DNA from: Ceriagrion tenellum
Taxonomy: Eukaryota; Arthropoda; Insecta; Odonata; Coenagrionidae
Direction: 5' to 3'
Assembly: GCA_963169105.1 (NCBI GenBank)
Contig: OY720639.1
Span: forward strand, 96,050,559 to 96,114,558
Length of the DNA: 64,000 bases
The notes below the pieces were generated by a model, which did not search any database, was not told where the DNA came from, and saw only the letters and a program-made list of their open reading frames with translations. A program made the translations under genes and the position numbers. Positions 1-10,907 of this stretch are shown piece after piece. Every line of letters starts with the position of its first letter. The first letter of the stretch is position 1.

Positions 1-99
1 TATCTAAATAAGTCTTTAACTTGACTAATTTTTTTCACGTGGTACGTTTGAAACTGCTTCAAAACGGAGGGTTTATTGTGATCCCGAAGAATTTACTGC

Positions 100-400
100 G
101 CTGATAATATGATGAATTTTCAAAAATAGTTGAGGAAACACAAACTACACACTGTTGATTTTTGGACGAGATCTATGTGTTAGAACTTACTCAATTGTAA
201 AATAAGGTGTCTCTGGAGTGCATACACATACCATTTCCCGTATAAAATGGCTGGTATTTCCTGACAAATATCTCAGAAAGTAATGTGATAAGGGGTAAAA
301 TTTTTGGTGTCAATGGAAGGGTGATATAATTTTCTTTAAATGGGACCAAATTCATTGACTTCTAGGTAAAATGATATTTCGCTCTAACTACCTTCATTGT
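100..400 (-). repeat. Diverged ~300-bp repeat, inverted copy
   Basis: Read on the minus strand, this stretch matches two plus-strand copies at 505-790 and 1318-1595. Shared landmarks, in order, are the phrase 'caatgaatttggtccc', 'aaataccagc', a 'ggtac/ggtat' block and a final 'atctcg' block. Together with the copy at 505-790 it forms a head-to-head inverted repeat with about 100 bp between the arms. Identity is roughly 70% by eye, so it is old. No coding sequence was seen in it. The family could not be named. Confidence 0.7.
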
Positions 401-504
401 ATCTTACATGAAAAAAGTACTTTATATTTGGGCAAAGACACGTGAGAAAATTACTTGTATTAAATTATTCGCTCAGCCCACAAACAACGCCATGTGGACT
501 ATAT

Positions 505-790
505 TAAGCATTTTCAGTTAGTTTTAGCGAGATATCGTTTCACCTAGAAAACAGTGATTTTGATCTCATTTGAAAGAAATATACCTCACCGTTTCAGAGA
601 TTCCAAAACACCAGTCCCTGACCGCTCACATTCTCGAGATATTTTCCAAGAAATACCAGCAATTTTACTTGAGAAATGGTACGTGAATGCACTCCTGAGA
701 GACATTATTTTAATAAATGAAAGAATTTTTAACACCTAGATCTCACTAAAAAATGAACAAGGTGTACTTTGTATGCTTTCTCTCGTATTT
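505..790 (+). repeat. Diverged ~300-bp repeat, direct copy 1
   Basis: This segment aligns along its length with 1318-1595 in the same orientation and with 100-400 in the opposite orientation. The 61-codon open frame inside it (554-739) is not conserved as a frame in the other copies, so I treat it as chance. Confidence 0.7.
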
Positions 791-807
791 TTTAGTATAA
801 ATCTAGA

Positions 808-905
808 GATGGTAATCGTTTGGTGGAAATTATGGATTTTTCTCTTTCAATTAATCTTATGGTAATAAGTAACCAATTAATTGAATGATTAATCGACTTT
901 TTTAT
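808..905 (+). repeat. Short interspersed repeat rich in ATTAATCG
   Basis: About 95 bp containing 'cgtttggtggaaat', 'tttttctctttcaat' and 'taaccaattaattgaatga'. The same string of blocks occurs reversed at 47375-47500 in the first RNF19 intron. Two copies 46 kb apart in opposite orientation mark it as a dispersed repeat. It is AT-rich and has no coding content. It sits between two copies of the larger repeat at the left end of the window. Confidence 0.75.
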
Positions 906-984
906 AGTAAATCTTATAGTTGCCGCATTAATTTATTTCAGAATCACAAGAGTTCGCTGTGGAGTTTTAAACGCACCGCGAATT

Positions 985-1175
985 TACTTAGAATTTCAGT
1001 TGCATAAGTGTGATATGTTGCTATAATTACTTCGTTCTTCCTACAGCTTCTGAAATGAAAACGTAAAATCCGGATATGGTCTCCATTATGACTGGAAATA
1101 TCATGCTCAAGCTACATTTATTCATTCTTTTTTATTTTCCGGCGTAATTTTTGTCATACCTGTATTCTCGCTCTT
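985..1175 (+). repeat. Second diverged repeat unit, copy 1
   Basis: This matches 2045-2240 in direct orientation. Both begin with 'agaatttcagt', pass through 'cttcctacagct' and 'atatggtctcc', and end in a T-rich tract. A partial third relative of the preceding sequence ('tcagaatc...gcgcactgcg') lies at 1615-1670. Together with the other unit this makes 0.1-2.3 kb a degenerate mixed array. Confidence 0.6.
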
Positions 1176-1317
1176 TTTGAGCGGAAAGAGTATTACATAT
1201 TGCAGGAAACTAATCCAACCTTTATTTGGCGCAAGTTATTCATCACAGAGAAAATAAGAATAATTTTGTGGACGCCTCTAAATCATTCGTTTTGTAGATT
1301 CGCTTAGAATATTCATT

Positions 1318-1595
1318 AAGGTAGTTTGAGCGTGATATCATTCCACCTATAAATCAATGAATTTGGTCCCATTTGAAAGAAAAATATCTCACCCTTCCAA
1401 AGATACCCAAATAACTGACATTTACCTCATCTTTTACCGAGATACTTGGAAAAAATACCAGCCATTTTTCATGGGATATGGTACGCGCTTGATTTCATGA
1501 AGGACTTAATTTTAAAAATGAGGATTTTCTAAAGCCTAAATCTCGCCAAAAACTCAGCGGTGCGTAGCTTGTATGTTTCCTTATCTATTATTAAA
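1318..1595 (+). repeat. Diverged ~300-bp repeat, direct copy 2
   Basis: This is the third copy of the repeat at 100-400 (minus) and 505-790 (plus), offset about 810 bp from the plus copy. It keeps the 'aaataccagcca' and 'atggtacg' blocks seen in the others. Confidence 0.7.
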
Positions 1596-2044
1596 ATAAG
1601 TGATATGCCCACCGCAGTAATTTTTCAGAATCGCTTAAATCTTCCGTATGAAGGATTTTGAAAGCGCACTGCGTGGAAAAAAAGTCAAGTTAGACACATA
1701 ACATTGGTATATTTATTTAATTACCGAGAACCACCCCCGAAAGAGGACGGTGAGATGGATACGCTTGAAATAAGCGCGGAAATTACGTAATGCTAAGAAA
1801 AGTAAACTAATTATCCTGCACAACGAATACTTCCCTAATGGCTAATGCAACTGAAGGTGCGCACAAAATTTCTACAAAATATTGTAAATACGGTTGTGTA
1901 ATTTCTGTGAATTGGGGAGTCAAATGGAAGCCTTAAAAACGTCGGAAACATTCAATTTACCTTGTCATTGTTCTGTAAGTTGGCAGTAGGTACAGTTACC
2001 AGTGCTTCGCAAATGAAAATCTTAAAATATTTAAGGTTTATTTG

Positions 2045-2240
2045 ATCATTGAGAATTTCAGTCGTGTAAAAGTGTATGTTTGCAACATCTATATATTGTA
2101 ATCGCGTCATACTTCCTACAGCTGCAGAAATTCAAATAAAATTCGAATATGGTCTCCTTTATAGCTGTGGAAAAACCTCGCTCAAACTATGTACCTAAAT
2201 TTATTCTGTTTTTATTTTTCTGCCAATTTTTTCCCCGAAA
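2045..2240 (+). repeat. Second diverged repeat unit, copy 2
   Basis: Direct copy of 985-1175 about 1.07 kb downstream. It shares the 'agaatttcagt', 'cttcctacagct' and 'atatggtctcc' blocks in the same order. Confidence 0.6.
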
Positions 2241-2283
2241 TTTCCCTTTGCTCCACGAATAGATACGCGATCTCCTAACGTGA

Positions 2284-2612
2284 AATCTAATAGATAAGAA
2301 TAAGAATATTGAATATTTGGTCATTCATATATTTAACTCAGCCAGCTTTATTTAATTGTTGGTGTTTAAATATTTATTTACTGTTTGAAGTTGTTATTTA
2401 CTTTGTTATTGTTCAATATTAAGCTCAATGGTAGGTAAATTTACGATTCCTCAACTTTTGTACTAATATTTATGTAATTTCCTGGCAGTATCTCTCTTTG
2501 TTTTGTGTTCAAATGCCCTGAGGATGCCGATATATTAGGCGAAACGTTGGCTGTGAGTTGAATGTATTAATGACCAAATATTCAAGAATCTTATTATTAT
2601 CTATATTAGATT
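2284..2612 (+). mobile_element. Inverted-repeat element with a hammerhead-like motif (Penelope-type end, relic)
   Basis: The sequence at 2284-2346 is repeated in reverse complement at 2549-2612, with a few mismatches; the core 'gaatatttggtcatt' is exact. The ~200 bp between the arms carries a ribozyme-like fold at 2515-2551, directly next to the right arm. The plan matches the better preserved element at 10536-10958. Penelope-like elements are known to carry hammerhead motifs near their ends and to occur with inverted partial copies, so I infer a Penelope-type end; the protein-coding part is absent. Confidence 0.55.
2515..2551 (+). ncRNA. Hammerhead-ribozyme-like motif, degraded
   Basis: The core CUGAGGA (2518-2524) is followed by one extra U, a GCC/GGC stem II (2526-2528 with 2538-2540) around a 9-nt loop, and GAAA (2541-2544). 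A minimal palindromic ACGU can form helix III. U2548 sits at the cleavage position, and GGC (2549-2551) pairs with GCC (2515-2517) as a short stem I. The weak point is stem I, which has only three pairs. The plan equals that of 10861-10907, but stem II has different, compensated bases. Confidence 0.45.
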
Positions 2613-2652
2613 GGTCGAGAAAGTTATCATTCTATACTTAACATTGTAAAGT

Positions 2653-3086
2653 CTAATCAGCCCAGATTTTGCTAGCTGTGCGAAAAGTTAACACCTCGGT
2701 TAGCATGAGGTACTGCATTTTCCACTTTCTCACCAAGGTTTCCGTTGCACTTTCCCACGAGATATTTATGACTCGACGGAAAATGTGAGTGGAACGCTCT
2801 CCCATGCCCATTCCCGGTAGATACGGGTTGCAGCCGGTCCTGTTGCGTTCTCCGCACCCGCCTGTTTCCGTTTCGCCGTCTGCCTCGTGTCTCGAGCCAG
2901 CAGCCGCTAAGCGTGGCTCGATCGCGCCCGCCGGGGTTTCGACGTGAAAGCGGTACTCTGTGGGCTCCAATGGGCCAGAGTAATCCGTGAGCTTAAACGC
3001 GAGTTTCAAATTCCTCACTTTCTTGTCGTTCAGTGCATCATGTATAAGCCCCATCATTAACTTCACTGCTCTGGCTTCCCTCAGCT
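2653..3086 (-). CDS. Unassigned open frame, possible HORMA-like exon or pseudogene
   Basis: The minus strand is open for about 144 codons from just after a stop at 3087-3089 down to 2653. It is clearly richer in G+C than its surroundings. The first ~55 residues, with a DAL then KK then LKLAF pattern and later PTEYRFHVETPAG, weakly resemble the region of HORMA-domain meiotic proteins that has a ..DALEKKYL.. helix followed by a ..Y.F.. strand. The following residues (Gly/Glu/Arg-rich) have no recognised family. The frame begins immediately after an AG that could be a splice acceptor, but the pyrimidine tract is poor. It may be a real exon, a decayed gene copy, or chance. No partner exon was found. 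Confidence 0.3.
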
Positions 3087-3109
3087 CCTATGGTTGGAGT
3101 ATTAACGTA

Positions 3110-6100
3110 TCACTTTGTCATTTGTGGGTGATTGGCACGGAGGTTATTTGACAATCTCATTAAAACTTTTGGCGGATGATGGTTGAAGTTTGTTAGCATT
3201 TGGCTATCCTCAGATCGATGTGAGTTTAGTGACGTCAGTAGACTGGCAATCTTTTTTCGAACGGTTCTTCTATCATAAAGGAATTCTCTCTGGCAAATGC
3301 TCTCATCCAGTTAGCTGTGCTTGGTCTTAAACTGCACTTGTTAGAAAACAGAGTAAATTCTCGAAGAGTCGAGTGTAATGAAGATAGAACACGGGCATTT
3401 CGGGAAACATTTCAGTATTTTTAACAGAATATAGAGAAAGAGCCTGATCACACACGCTCCCCGTGTCAATGTGGGCCAACGTCTGCTGTGGCGATAACGG
3501 AAGTAGAGGCATACATACATGAACAGGCATCAAATAGTTCTTCACAATTAGACCTTCAAGATAGACGATAACTTCAGTGTACGATTGGATTGGTATCCTT
3601 CCCCTAGTTATTACACATGGAACTCCATTTAACTTAAAGGGCTCCTTCCAACACTCTCATCTTTGGACCTCTTCTATGTGTGAAATAGGTATGGAGCAAT
3701 TGTGTGATCAGTAGCGGGTGACTCCGGTGAAGTTACTGCGCGGCTAGTTTGGTGGATCTTTGAAAGTAGGAATGGAGCGTAGGTCTTAACCCAGATGCGA
3801 TTTTGACGTTGAGAATTCTAGCGTATTCTTTCCTATTTTAGATTCCACGGAAACCTCTGCGCTAAAATGATTGTTTTTCTTCTCTCCACTATCCACCAAA
3901 CTACGGAATGTCACCACAATTTAGGCCTTTGTATGAAACATGGCATGGGGCTTAAAAGGCATAATTGGGACAGAGCCTTTCAATATGATAGTGTTTTTAG
4001 TTGGATTGAGATATCGGGTCTGTAATTGAGAATATTATTAATTTCTATTGTATTCAGTCTCAGCCTGTGGTTATTTGGATTGTAATGAATACGATATGGA
4101 GTTTTGTATGCGTACGTAAACATTGTGAAAGAACTGATAGTTGCCGTTGCGCGTCCGTAGCCCGACCAACTAATTATGTTATGTGTATACATGTGTTTTT
4201 TTAATAGGTTGATAAAAAATATAGCTATTAATCATGTCTTAGTCAAGGGCCTCGTACGAGGAATCACTTCTCTGGTGCCTTCTGGCGGACCACCGGTTTC
4301 ATCCAACAGTTCTTAAGCCGGAATCTGTCCAACAAACAAACTTTTCTCGAGTCCGACGAGTACTTGAATGCCTTACGTCATCGTGATACTAAAGTTGAAA
4401 CCGCGTAGTGAATTATCCCACTATTTTATGCCCACTGAATAGCCTTAAGGTCTTCAGGCTAGAATTTGCTCCTACGCCACTTCAGTCGTAATAACAGTAA
4501 TGTATTTACGTCTTGAAACGGACTTAATTCTGTCTGACATAAAAATTGTAGTTCGACGCAACCTTCTAGACGTCTACGCTACTTTGTTGTTGGCGAAGAA
4601 CATGCAAATTAATATCTTATGGGTAATCGATGCCGGATCAGTCCTCAGCATTGCAGTCATCTTTTTCTCACTAATGTTGGAACTGGTTGAAGTATTAGGT
4701 TTCAAGCTGTGTTCCTGAAAAAATGTCATTCGTGTGGCTACGTGAAATTTTCGACCAATAATTCGCAAAATCCTTTTTTTTTAGTATAACGCGTTGAAAA
4801 ATGATATATTGAGCATATTTCCAAAACAGAACTTAATATTGTGTGGCATGTATAAATTGCACGTAACGTGCGTGTGAATGGTGTTCGAGTATGTAAAAGT
4901 TAACATCTATGTATAGGCGTACAAGTGTAATTATTATGACCTGTTGGTAAAAAGATTTGCAACATTTTGTTGTGAAAACTGGGGATTTACCTTTGGTATA
5001 CGTAGAATTAACTGTTATTCGATGCCCTCAACCACTTGACCTGAAGCAAAAAAAACGCTGCTAATGAACAATGAAATTACATTTTTTCTTTACTGACATT
5101 TCGCACCATTGCCTCTGTATAATTTGGAATATCTTAACTTGGCCATTAACTTGTTATATCAGATGCTTTTCTTCACGAATAGAGATGAGCGGAAATAATG
5201 AGCGATTACCCTGTTATTATTCATTATTCCTGATTTTATTATGGTCTTTCACCATCCTTATTTTCGCAAGCTGAATGTGTTGATAAATTATTCGGTGCCA
5301 TTCTCATGGCGTATATTTTTTGTAGTCCGCTGATATGGACTCCACATTATTCCTCCTTTTTGAATGGAATTCATAAAATGACTAGTGGAAAGTTCCCAAA
5401 GGTTTTTTTTCCTCTCCGCCGCCTTTGTAATTAGGAGGCAATTCTCCTCGTGCGAGGGGCCTACTAACTTAGCGCTAAGTTATTTTTATGCCCTCAATTC
5501 TTGCTCCCTGGGAAGTAATTTACACAGGTACTTGTTAGATCCTTTTAATGCTTCTGAAGTGATGTCTCATTTGCTCGTCATTCACATATTGCAACCATAC
5601 GCGATCATGTCTATTTCCATGGTTCGATAATATCTGTTCAGACAAAGGGTTGTTCTCAAATCAGTAAGGGTTGTTTTAAATGCGTGGGTGTTTTCCCATA
5701 TCGCGTCTAATAGACTTTGTTTTCATCACCGTATTCGATCGTAAATTTGATAATTGGGATAGTCAGGTTCAATATTAACCGTACATAATAATTGGATTTG
5801 CTGGGAAATGGATGCGTATGGAAATTTATTTGTTTCCTGTAACCATGAAAGATAATTCATTTTGTTATTACTTTCATCTCTGAATTTTAATCCTTCATTG
5901 GCCTTTCTTTCGCGTGCAGAATTGACGTTTTTCTTGGTAGCTGTTTCTTATTATTATGTAACTGAATTATTGCTAATTCCACTTCTATTAGTCGACCTTC
6001 ATATTATTGATTTTTCATTTCAGCTATTTTTCGTATTTCAGCCATCGAATGCTATAAAACTATAGACCTTAACAATGACTACATTTTTCATTGCTGAAGC

Positions 6101-6170
6101 GTGTTGCATGTTTTAATAGTGCGTGTATCTTTTCACTCCCTGCCGTTTGGGGCGTAGTGAAAAAAATATT
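3110..6170. other. No gene recognised
   Basis: Only short open frames (under 82 codons) occur on either strand, none with a recognisable domain or splice context. No strong repeat structure was seen. Confidence 0.6.
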
Positions 6171-6189
6171 AAGCTGATGAGAATCCATG

Positions 6190-6453
6190 AGAAAATATTA
6201 TTGGCCCCTGTCTCTAGTGTGCAGCTTAGCGCGAGGAGAAGCTTCTAAAGTTGGAGTAATTTTACCTTCGCAATATGTTAGATGTGTTACTTTATGACAC
6301 TATATTTAGTAGAGCAGCTTATGGCTCTGTGAATGCGTGTGACGGCTAATGCAAACACATCTAACATATTGCGAATGTAAAATTACTCTTAATTCAAGAC
6401 GGTTCTCCTCGCGCTAAACTACTCACTCGTGATAGTGAGCCGATAATATTTTC
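6190..6453. repeat. Foldback repeat with ~100-bp arms
   Basis: The left arm at 6190-6288 is repeated in reverse complement at 6354-6453. The outer part shares 'aaaatattat', the middle shares 'ttagcgcgaggagaa', and the inner 28-bp block around 'cgcaatatgttagatgtgtt' differs at only one base. The 65-bp loop has no coding content. A clear target-site duplication was not seen. The layout suggests a foldback or MITE-type DNA element whose inner half is the best conserved. Confidence 0.75.
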
Positions 6454-6459
6454 TTCTTG

Positions 6460-9300
6460 GTGTAGAGTCACCCCTGGCCACGCGAGGATGACGTGCAGGG
6501 TTCTACGTTAATGAAGACAAAGGGTAACTTACCATTGTTGCATTGCGTTTTTGTTTCTCAAACCTTTTGATTGCTATTAATGCATGAGATTTTGGTATTA
6601 TTTTGCAATATAAACTACCGCGGAAGAAATAATGAGTGAAGTATTGACAGTGGAAGGTAAAAGAAAGTTTCAATTCGTGAAATTGATTGTCACGTGAATA
6701 CTTTTTGTCGACTCAGATTATTGCATTATTCTCTTGTAAACTTTCCCTTAGTTATTATTTTGCTATCTTACGGGACAGCTTTAGCGTGAAATGGCAGTGA
6801 ATGGTGAAGTTGAAGAATGAAAATTACAATCAAGGTAATGCATTCTTTGTTTCCGTCGGATAAGTTATGCACTGAAGCAAGCTCAGGCTCAAAATGAGCT
6901 TTCTCAAATAACAAAGAGTCCCACGGTGGCACATGTGCACATTATTACCAATTTATAACTTCCACAGCAATTACCGTACGGTTTCGCTTCCCTTGCGTAA
7001 TGCCCTTTCCACGAGCGTACAGGGTCAAACGGATTGGAGGTCATTCGAACAAATGGGACTCCTTACCTCTGAAAAAGTTCCTTCGGAGATAATGCCGCTT
7101 CGAGAGAAACGAGGTCCGGTATAAAAGATAGACGAACCTAATATGGGGAATCATCCGGCGTAGCTTAAAGGTTTCTCCGTGAAACAACGCAGCCGGCAAA
7201 GCATTTATTTTCTTCCGCCCCCAACCTATTACGTTCAGCCCAAAGATGGCTCAAAGTTTGGTGCCGTCTCGCCCAAGGCTTATAGGGAACTTCACCACCC
7301 ATTTTTGGTCCCGTTCATGAACACCGAAGGTTCTTCAGTGCCGTGAGGATTATCAAATCACGTCCTTGAAATGGGTTCAATCTTCTTGGAGACATTCGAT
7401 CTTCGCAAAAACAATGCTGTGTTTGAACCCGATTTCAAAGATGCCTTGTTTTCTCTCAATGTGTCTCGATGACATATGTTTCAATCGTTTTGGCGGGTTA
7501 ATTAAACATTCTTTTGGAATAATATCAGTGTTTGAAGCGCGCGGACTCTCTGAAGAGTAAATGTGTGTAACTAACTGTGGAAAGAAGGGCTCCTTGGTTA
7601 CTGAATTTTAAACTGCGAAATCTCTCATTTGCGTTATTCTTAGCGGATTATTACGCTAAAAATTGTTAGTAAAATACGCAACGCTCTTTTATAGATAAAT
7701 TTAACCTGCTCGACGCGTTTCGCCGCACTATGGCGTGATTATGTCTCAAAGTTAGTGATTCAGTATGTTTTTAGGAGAGAATAGTTTTATTCGTAATGAA
7801 TATCGACTACGTCTGCCAGGCTCAATGAAGAGCAATTATGTTCATTCTGCTGTGTAATATTCGCGGCGAGTACCGCAGTGCTTTAAATTTTTCCCCGGCC
7901 AATTTTAAGAGAGGTGTGTGTTTCGCGTGTGGATTTACAAGTGTCCCTTGTCCACATCTCCTTCGCCTTAACACCATGGTTTTATTTCTTCTGTGAAAAT
8001 GAGGTTGTATAAGTTTAAAAATAAATCCGTTTCTGTCATATTTGTGGCAATTCTCATTTCAATCCATCTAAACGCGCAGCTCACTCGAATTCCGTGAGTG
8101 AGGCGTCCGCGCCTTCGAGTCGATGAGTTCAGAAATGAAGTTTCCTTTCCCTTATCAATTGGTTTCAATTTTTAAGCGTTCCCCATTGCCTTCCTACATT
8201 GATATCCCGGATTTAGCTCATGCACTCCTCGATCACTAAGTTTTAAGGTGGCTCGAGCGGTACTCGTGAGTCATTGAGTGCTCTTTGAAATGGTTTCATA
8301 AATATGTTGATTGAAAAGTCTCAAGCCACAGTTCACTTAATTACATCTGTGAATGCGGAGGATTTCAATATATATGCAGTAATAGAAATGATAAAAGAAT
8401 TGTATCTTCCATTGCTTTCTATTGTTAAATATTTTAATTACTAGAGTTTTCGGCGCTGTATACGAAGTTTATACGAAATTATATTGAATTATGTACGTTG
8501 TTTTCGGATTTTAGAATCGGTGTGACATCTTGACATTTATATCCACAGAAATAAATGAGATGAGCATTAATAATTAGAAATGTATTCTATCGCGTTTTGA
8601 ACAAAATCTATGCTCACGTAATCGAATTATTATGGAATATATGCTATGTACCTTAAGGCTGGAAGTAGCGTTGATTTGCCAACAAAATAAATAGGTATGA
8701 GAAAATTTGTTTCACTTTTTCAATGCATATCCCTGCTGTGAGCATATATATGCAAATATTCACGCAAATCTGTCCGTAAGCAAAAATTGCTTGTAGCACC
8801 TTACCTGCGTGTCTCGTCTCGTCGCTTGCTGGAGGACTTCCCGACTAGTTTCATCCATTTCATTTCAGGAATGAAAGCAACTCGGATTTTAAGATTTTTC
8901 TCCTCCTCGCGTGTATATTTGACATCGGTTCGCTCGATTTAAAATTGCGCATCGTAAATAGGTGGAGTGGATGCCGCAAAGAGAGATGTTCTATCTGTGC
9001 AATGCAGTGAAATAAAATGGAATCGGGGAAAATATTTATCGTCGTGCATATAAAATGGAGAGCAGAGTCGGGCAATCGGCCGCTTGTGCTCTTAGGCTCT
9101 TCTCTGTGGCCTTGGCTGAGAAGAGCTCGCCAGCAACCCTTTGCATACGTCACGCTCTATTGTGTTTCCACCGACCGAAGTCGTACTTTTCTGCCCCTCT
9201 TCTATTTCACTCTATCGTGGTTCTCCGCTAATCGCACTTGTTTTCGATTCTTGGTGCGAGCTCGCTCTTAACCCTCTCATGCCCGTGTGATTAAACAGCA
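6460..9300. other. No gene recognised
   Basis: Short open frames only. A TATA-like 'cggtataaaag' is seen near 7118 and 'catataaaatgg' near 9046, the latter beside a CpG-richer stretch to about 9260. Neither has a supporting coding exon, so I do not call promoters. Confidence 0.5.
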
Positions 9301-9588
9301 AAATTGGAAGGATATGATTACTATCCCCATCCTTACAAATATATAAACATGTAATGCTGTCTGTTGCTCCATCACGCAAAAACTACGGGACCAATTGAGC
9401 TAAAATTTGGCATGTAATTAGAAAATATATCTGGTTGTAACGTAGGCTGTATTAAAAAAGCCCTCAGGGGCCCCGAAGGTCCCCCATGGTGGTCCTTGCT
9501 AAGCATTGGGCTCGGTGCAGTGGTTTCATTTTCTGCTTTTTAAAAAGTACTTTCACTCAAGATAGAGACCTGGGATTTTTTTACCGGG

Positions 9589-9794
9589 TGGCTGCATAAA
9601 TGAAGTTTCTAATTCTTTCTATCGATTTTCTTTTACGATTCTTATTTTTGTGAAAATCATGTTTTTATCTGAAAAACCTCACATTTCTCTATGAAATCAA
9701 CAATAGCATATTTCCTTGAAAACCAAAAGATTTGATTTTTAAAGGATATTCACGCCCCTAACATTTAAATATCACGTTTTCATGCAGACCCTTG
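9589..9794 (+). repeat. 206-bp segment, upstream copy
   Basis: This is co-linear over 206 bp, without gaps, with 10648-10853 in direct orientation and with about seven substitutions (~97% identity). The boundaries are sharp: flanking sequence on both sides is unrelated. The other copy lies inside the hammerhead-bearing inverted repeat at 10536-10958. No open frame of note was seen. Confidence 0.9.
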
Positions 9795-10584
9795 ATAGCA
9801 CGTAGAAAGAAAAGCTGTATACGCGAGGGCCCAGAGTCCCAAGGGCCCCATGATAGATTGCTTCGGGGGGTAATAGATCAATTCTATGTACATTTACAAA
9901 AAGTATACTCTTACATGCATATTCTCAAAATAGCTCTCGTAGGGGCACTGCATGTTTGTGAGAGAACACCTACGTAGTAAACGATACACATAAAGGAATT
10001 AAATAGACTACACATGCAATTATATGTGCAAGAGTACTTACATGAAAAGAATAGTAATGGTAATAATGTGCCTGGAAAACGATCAGCGTGTCTACTACAA
10101 CGAACACAACGTACAATATAGGTCACGAACTCCTCATATGACCACGCTGCCAGTATTCTTCAGGCTTCGTAGATTTCTTATAAAATAAGCTGAATGTTTT
10201 TCACACCCGTTGAAATTCAACGGGTACCTTTCGGTAGTTTGAAATGAAACTGAGCTTTGCGCTAAAATGCACCGTAAATCGTACACGTACCAGAATGTTC
10301 CGAGCAGTTGATGAAAATGAGGAATATATGCCGCCAGCTGTTTATTCTGCAGTCTTTATTATTACCTCAAATAAGTCTGGTGTGTTTGTCGTGATTAATT
10401 GAGTTTAGTTATAAAATATGTCCAAGGTTTTAAAACATGTAAAGTAGACTTTTGATTTTCATGTTCCAACTGTTGAGGCTATTTCACGTCGTGTATAGTT
10501 TTGTGTTATCTCCCTGATCAGATTCTATGATTAAAGAGTAAAAGCTCAAACGATTTCGTACTGTCTACTAATTTTAATTTCACC

Positions 10585-10631
10585 TCTTGCTACACGTGTT
10601 TCGACTGACTAGCAGTCATCCTCAGGCAAGA
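10585..10631 (-). ncRNA. Type I hammerhead-ribozyme-like motif (left arm)
   Basis: This is identical, on the minus strand, to the motif at 10861-10907: a 6-bp stem I, the CUGAGGA core plus one U, a 4-bp stem II with 7-nt loop, GAAA, and the palindrome ACACGUGU as a minimal helix III. A transcript reading leftwards from inside the element would contain it. A transcript across the whole element would instead pair this arm with the right arm. Confidence 0.6.
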
Positions 10632-10647
10632 CTCAGACAAGATCGGA

Positions 10648-10853
10648 TGGCTGCATAAATGAAGTTTCTAATTCTTTCTATCGATTTTCTTTTAGGATTC
10701 TTATTTTTCTGAAAATCATGTTTTTAGCTGAAAAATCTCACATTTCTCTATGAAATCAACAATAGCATATTTCCTTGAAAACCAAAAGATTTTATTTTGA
10801 AAGGATATTCACGCCCCTAACATTTAAATATCACGTTTTCATGCAGACCCTTG
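10648..10853 (+). repeat. 206-bp segment, downstream copy inside the foldback
   Basis: Copy of 9589-9794. It fills nearly all of the space between the two inverted arms, leaving only 14 bp on the left and 5 bp on the right. The short leftover on the right and the microhomology there suggest it was copied in rather than being an original part of the element. Confidence 0.9.
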
Positions 10854-10860
10854 CATGCAG

Positions 10861-10907
10861 TCTTGCCTGAGGATGACTGCTAGTCAGTCGAAACACGTGT
10901 AGCAAGA
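10861..10907 (+). ncRNA. Type I hammerhead-ribozyme-like motif (right arm)
   Basis: Stem I is UCUUGC (10861-10866) with GCAAGA (10902-10907), six perfect pairs. The core is CUGAGGA (10867-10873) plus an extra U. Stem II is GACU (10875-10878) with AGUC (10886-10889). GAAA is at 10890-10893. ACACGUGU (10893-10900) can form a two-pair helix III with an ACGU loop, or a longer intermolecular helix as a dimer. The GUA triplet puts the expected cut after A10901. Very short palindromic helix III and dimer activity are known for hammerheads of Penelope-like elements. The one base not in the consensus is the U between A9 and stem II. Confidence 0.65.

Noticed and set aside
9040..9260. TATA-like box plus CpG-richer sequence as a promoter
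   Set aside because: No coding exon or splice donor downstream supports transcription.
9310..9480. 'cacgcaaaaactacgggaccaattgagc'-like block, considered as a Helitron-associated repeat
   Set aside because: It resembles a phrase common in arthropod repeats, but no Helitron ends (5' TC, 3' hairpin and CTRR) could be placed.
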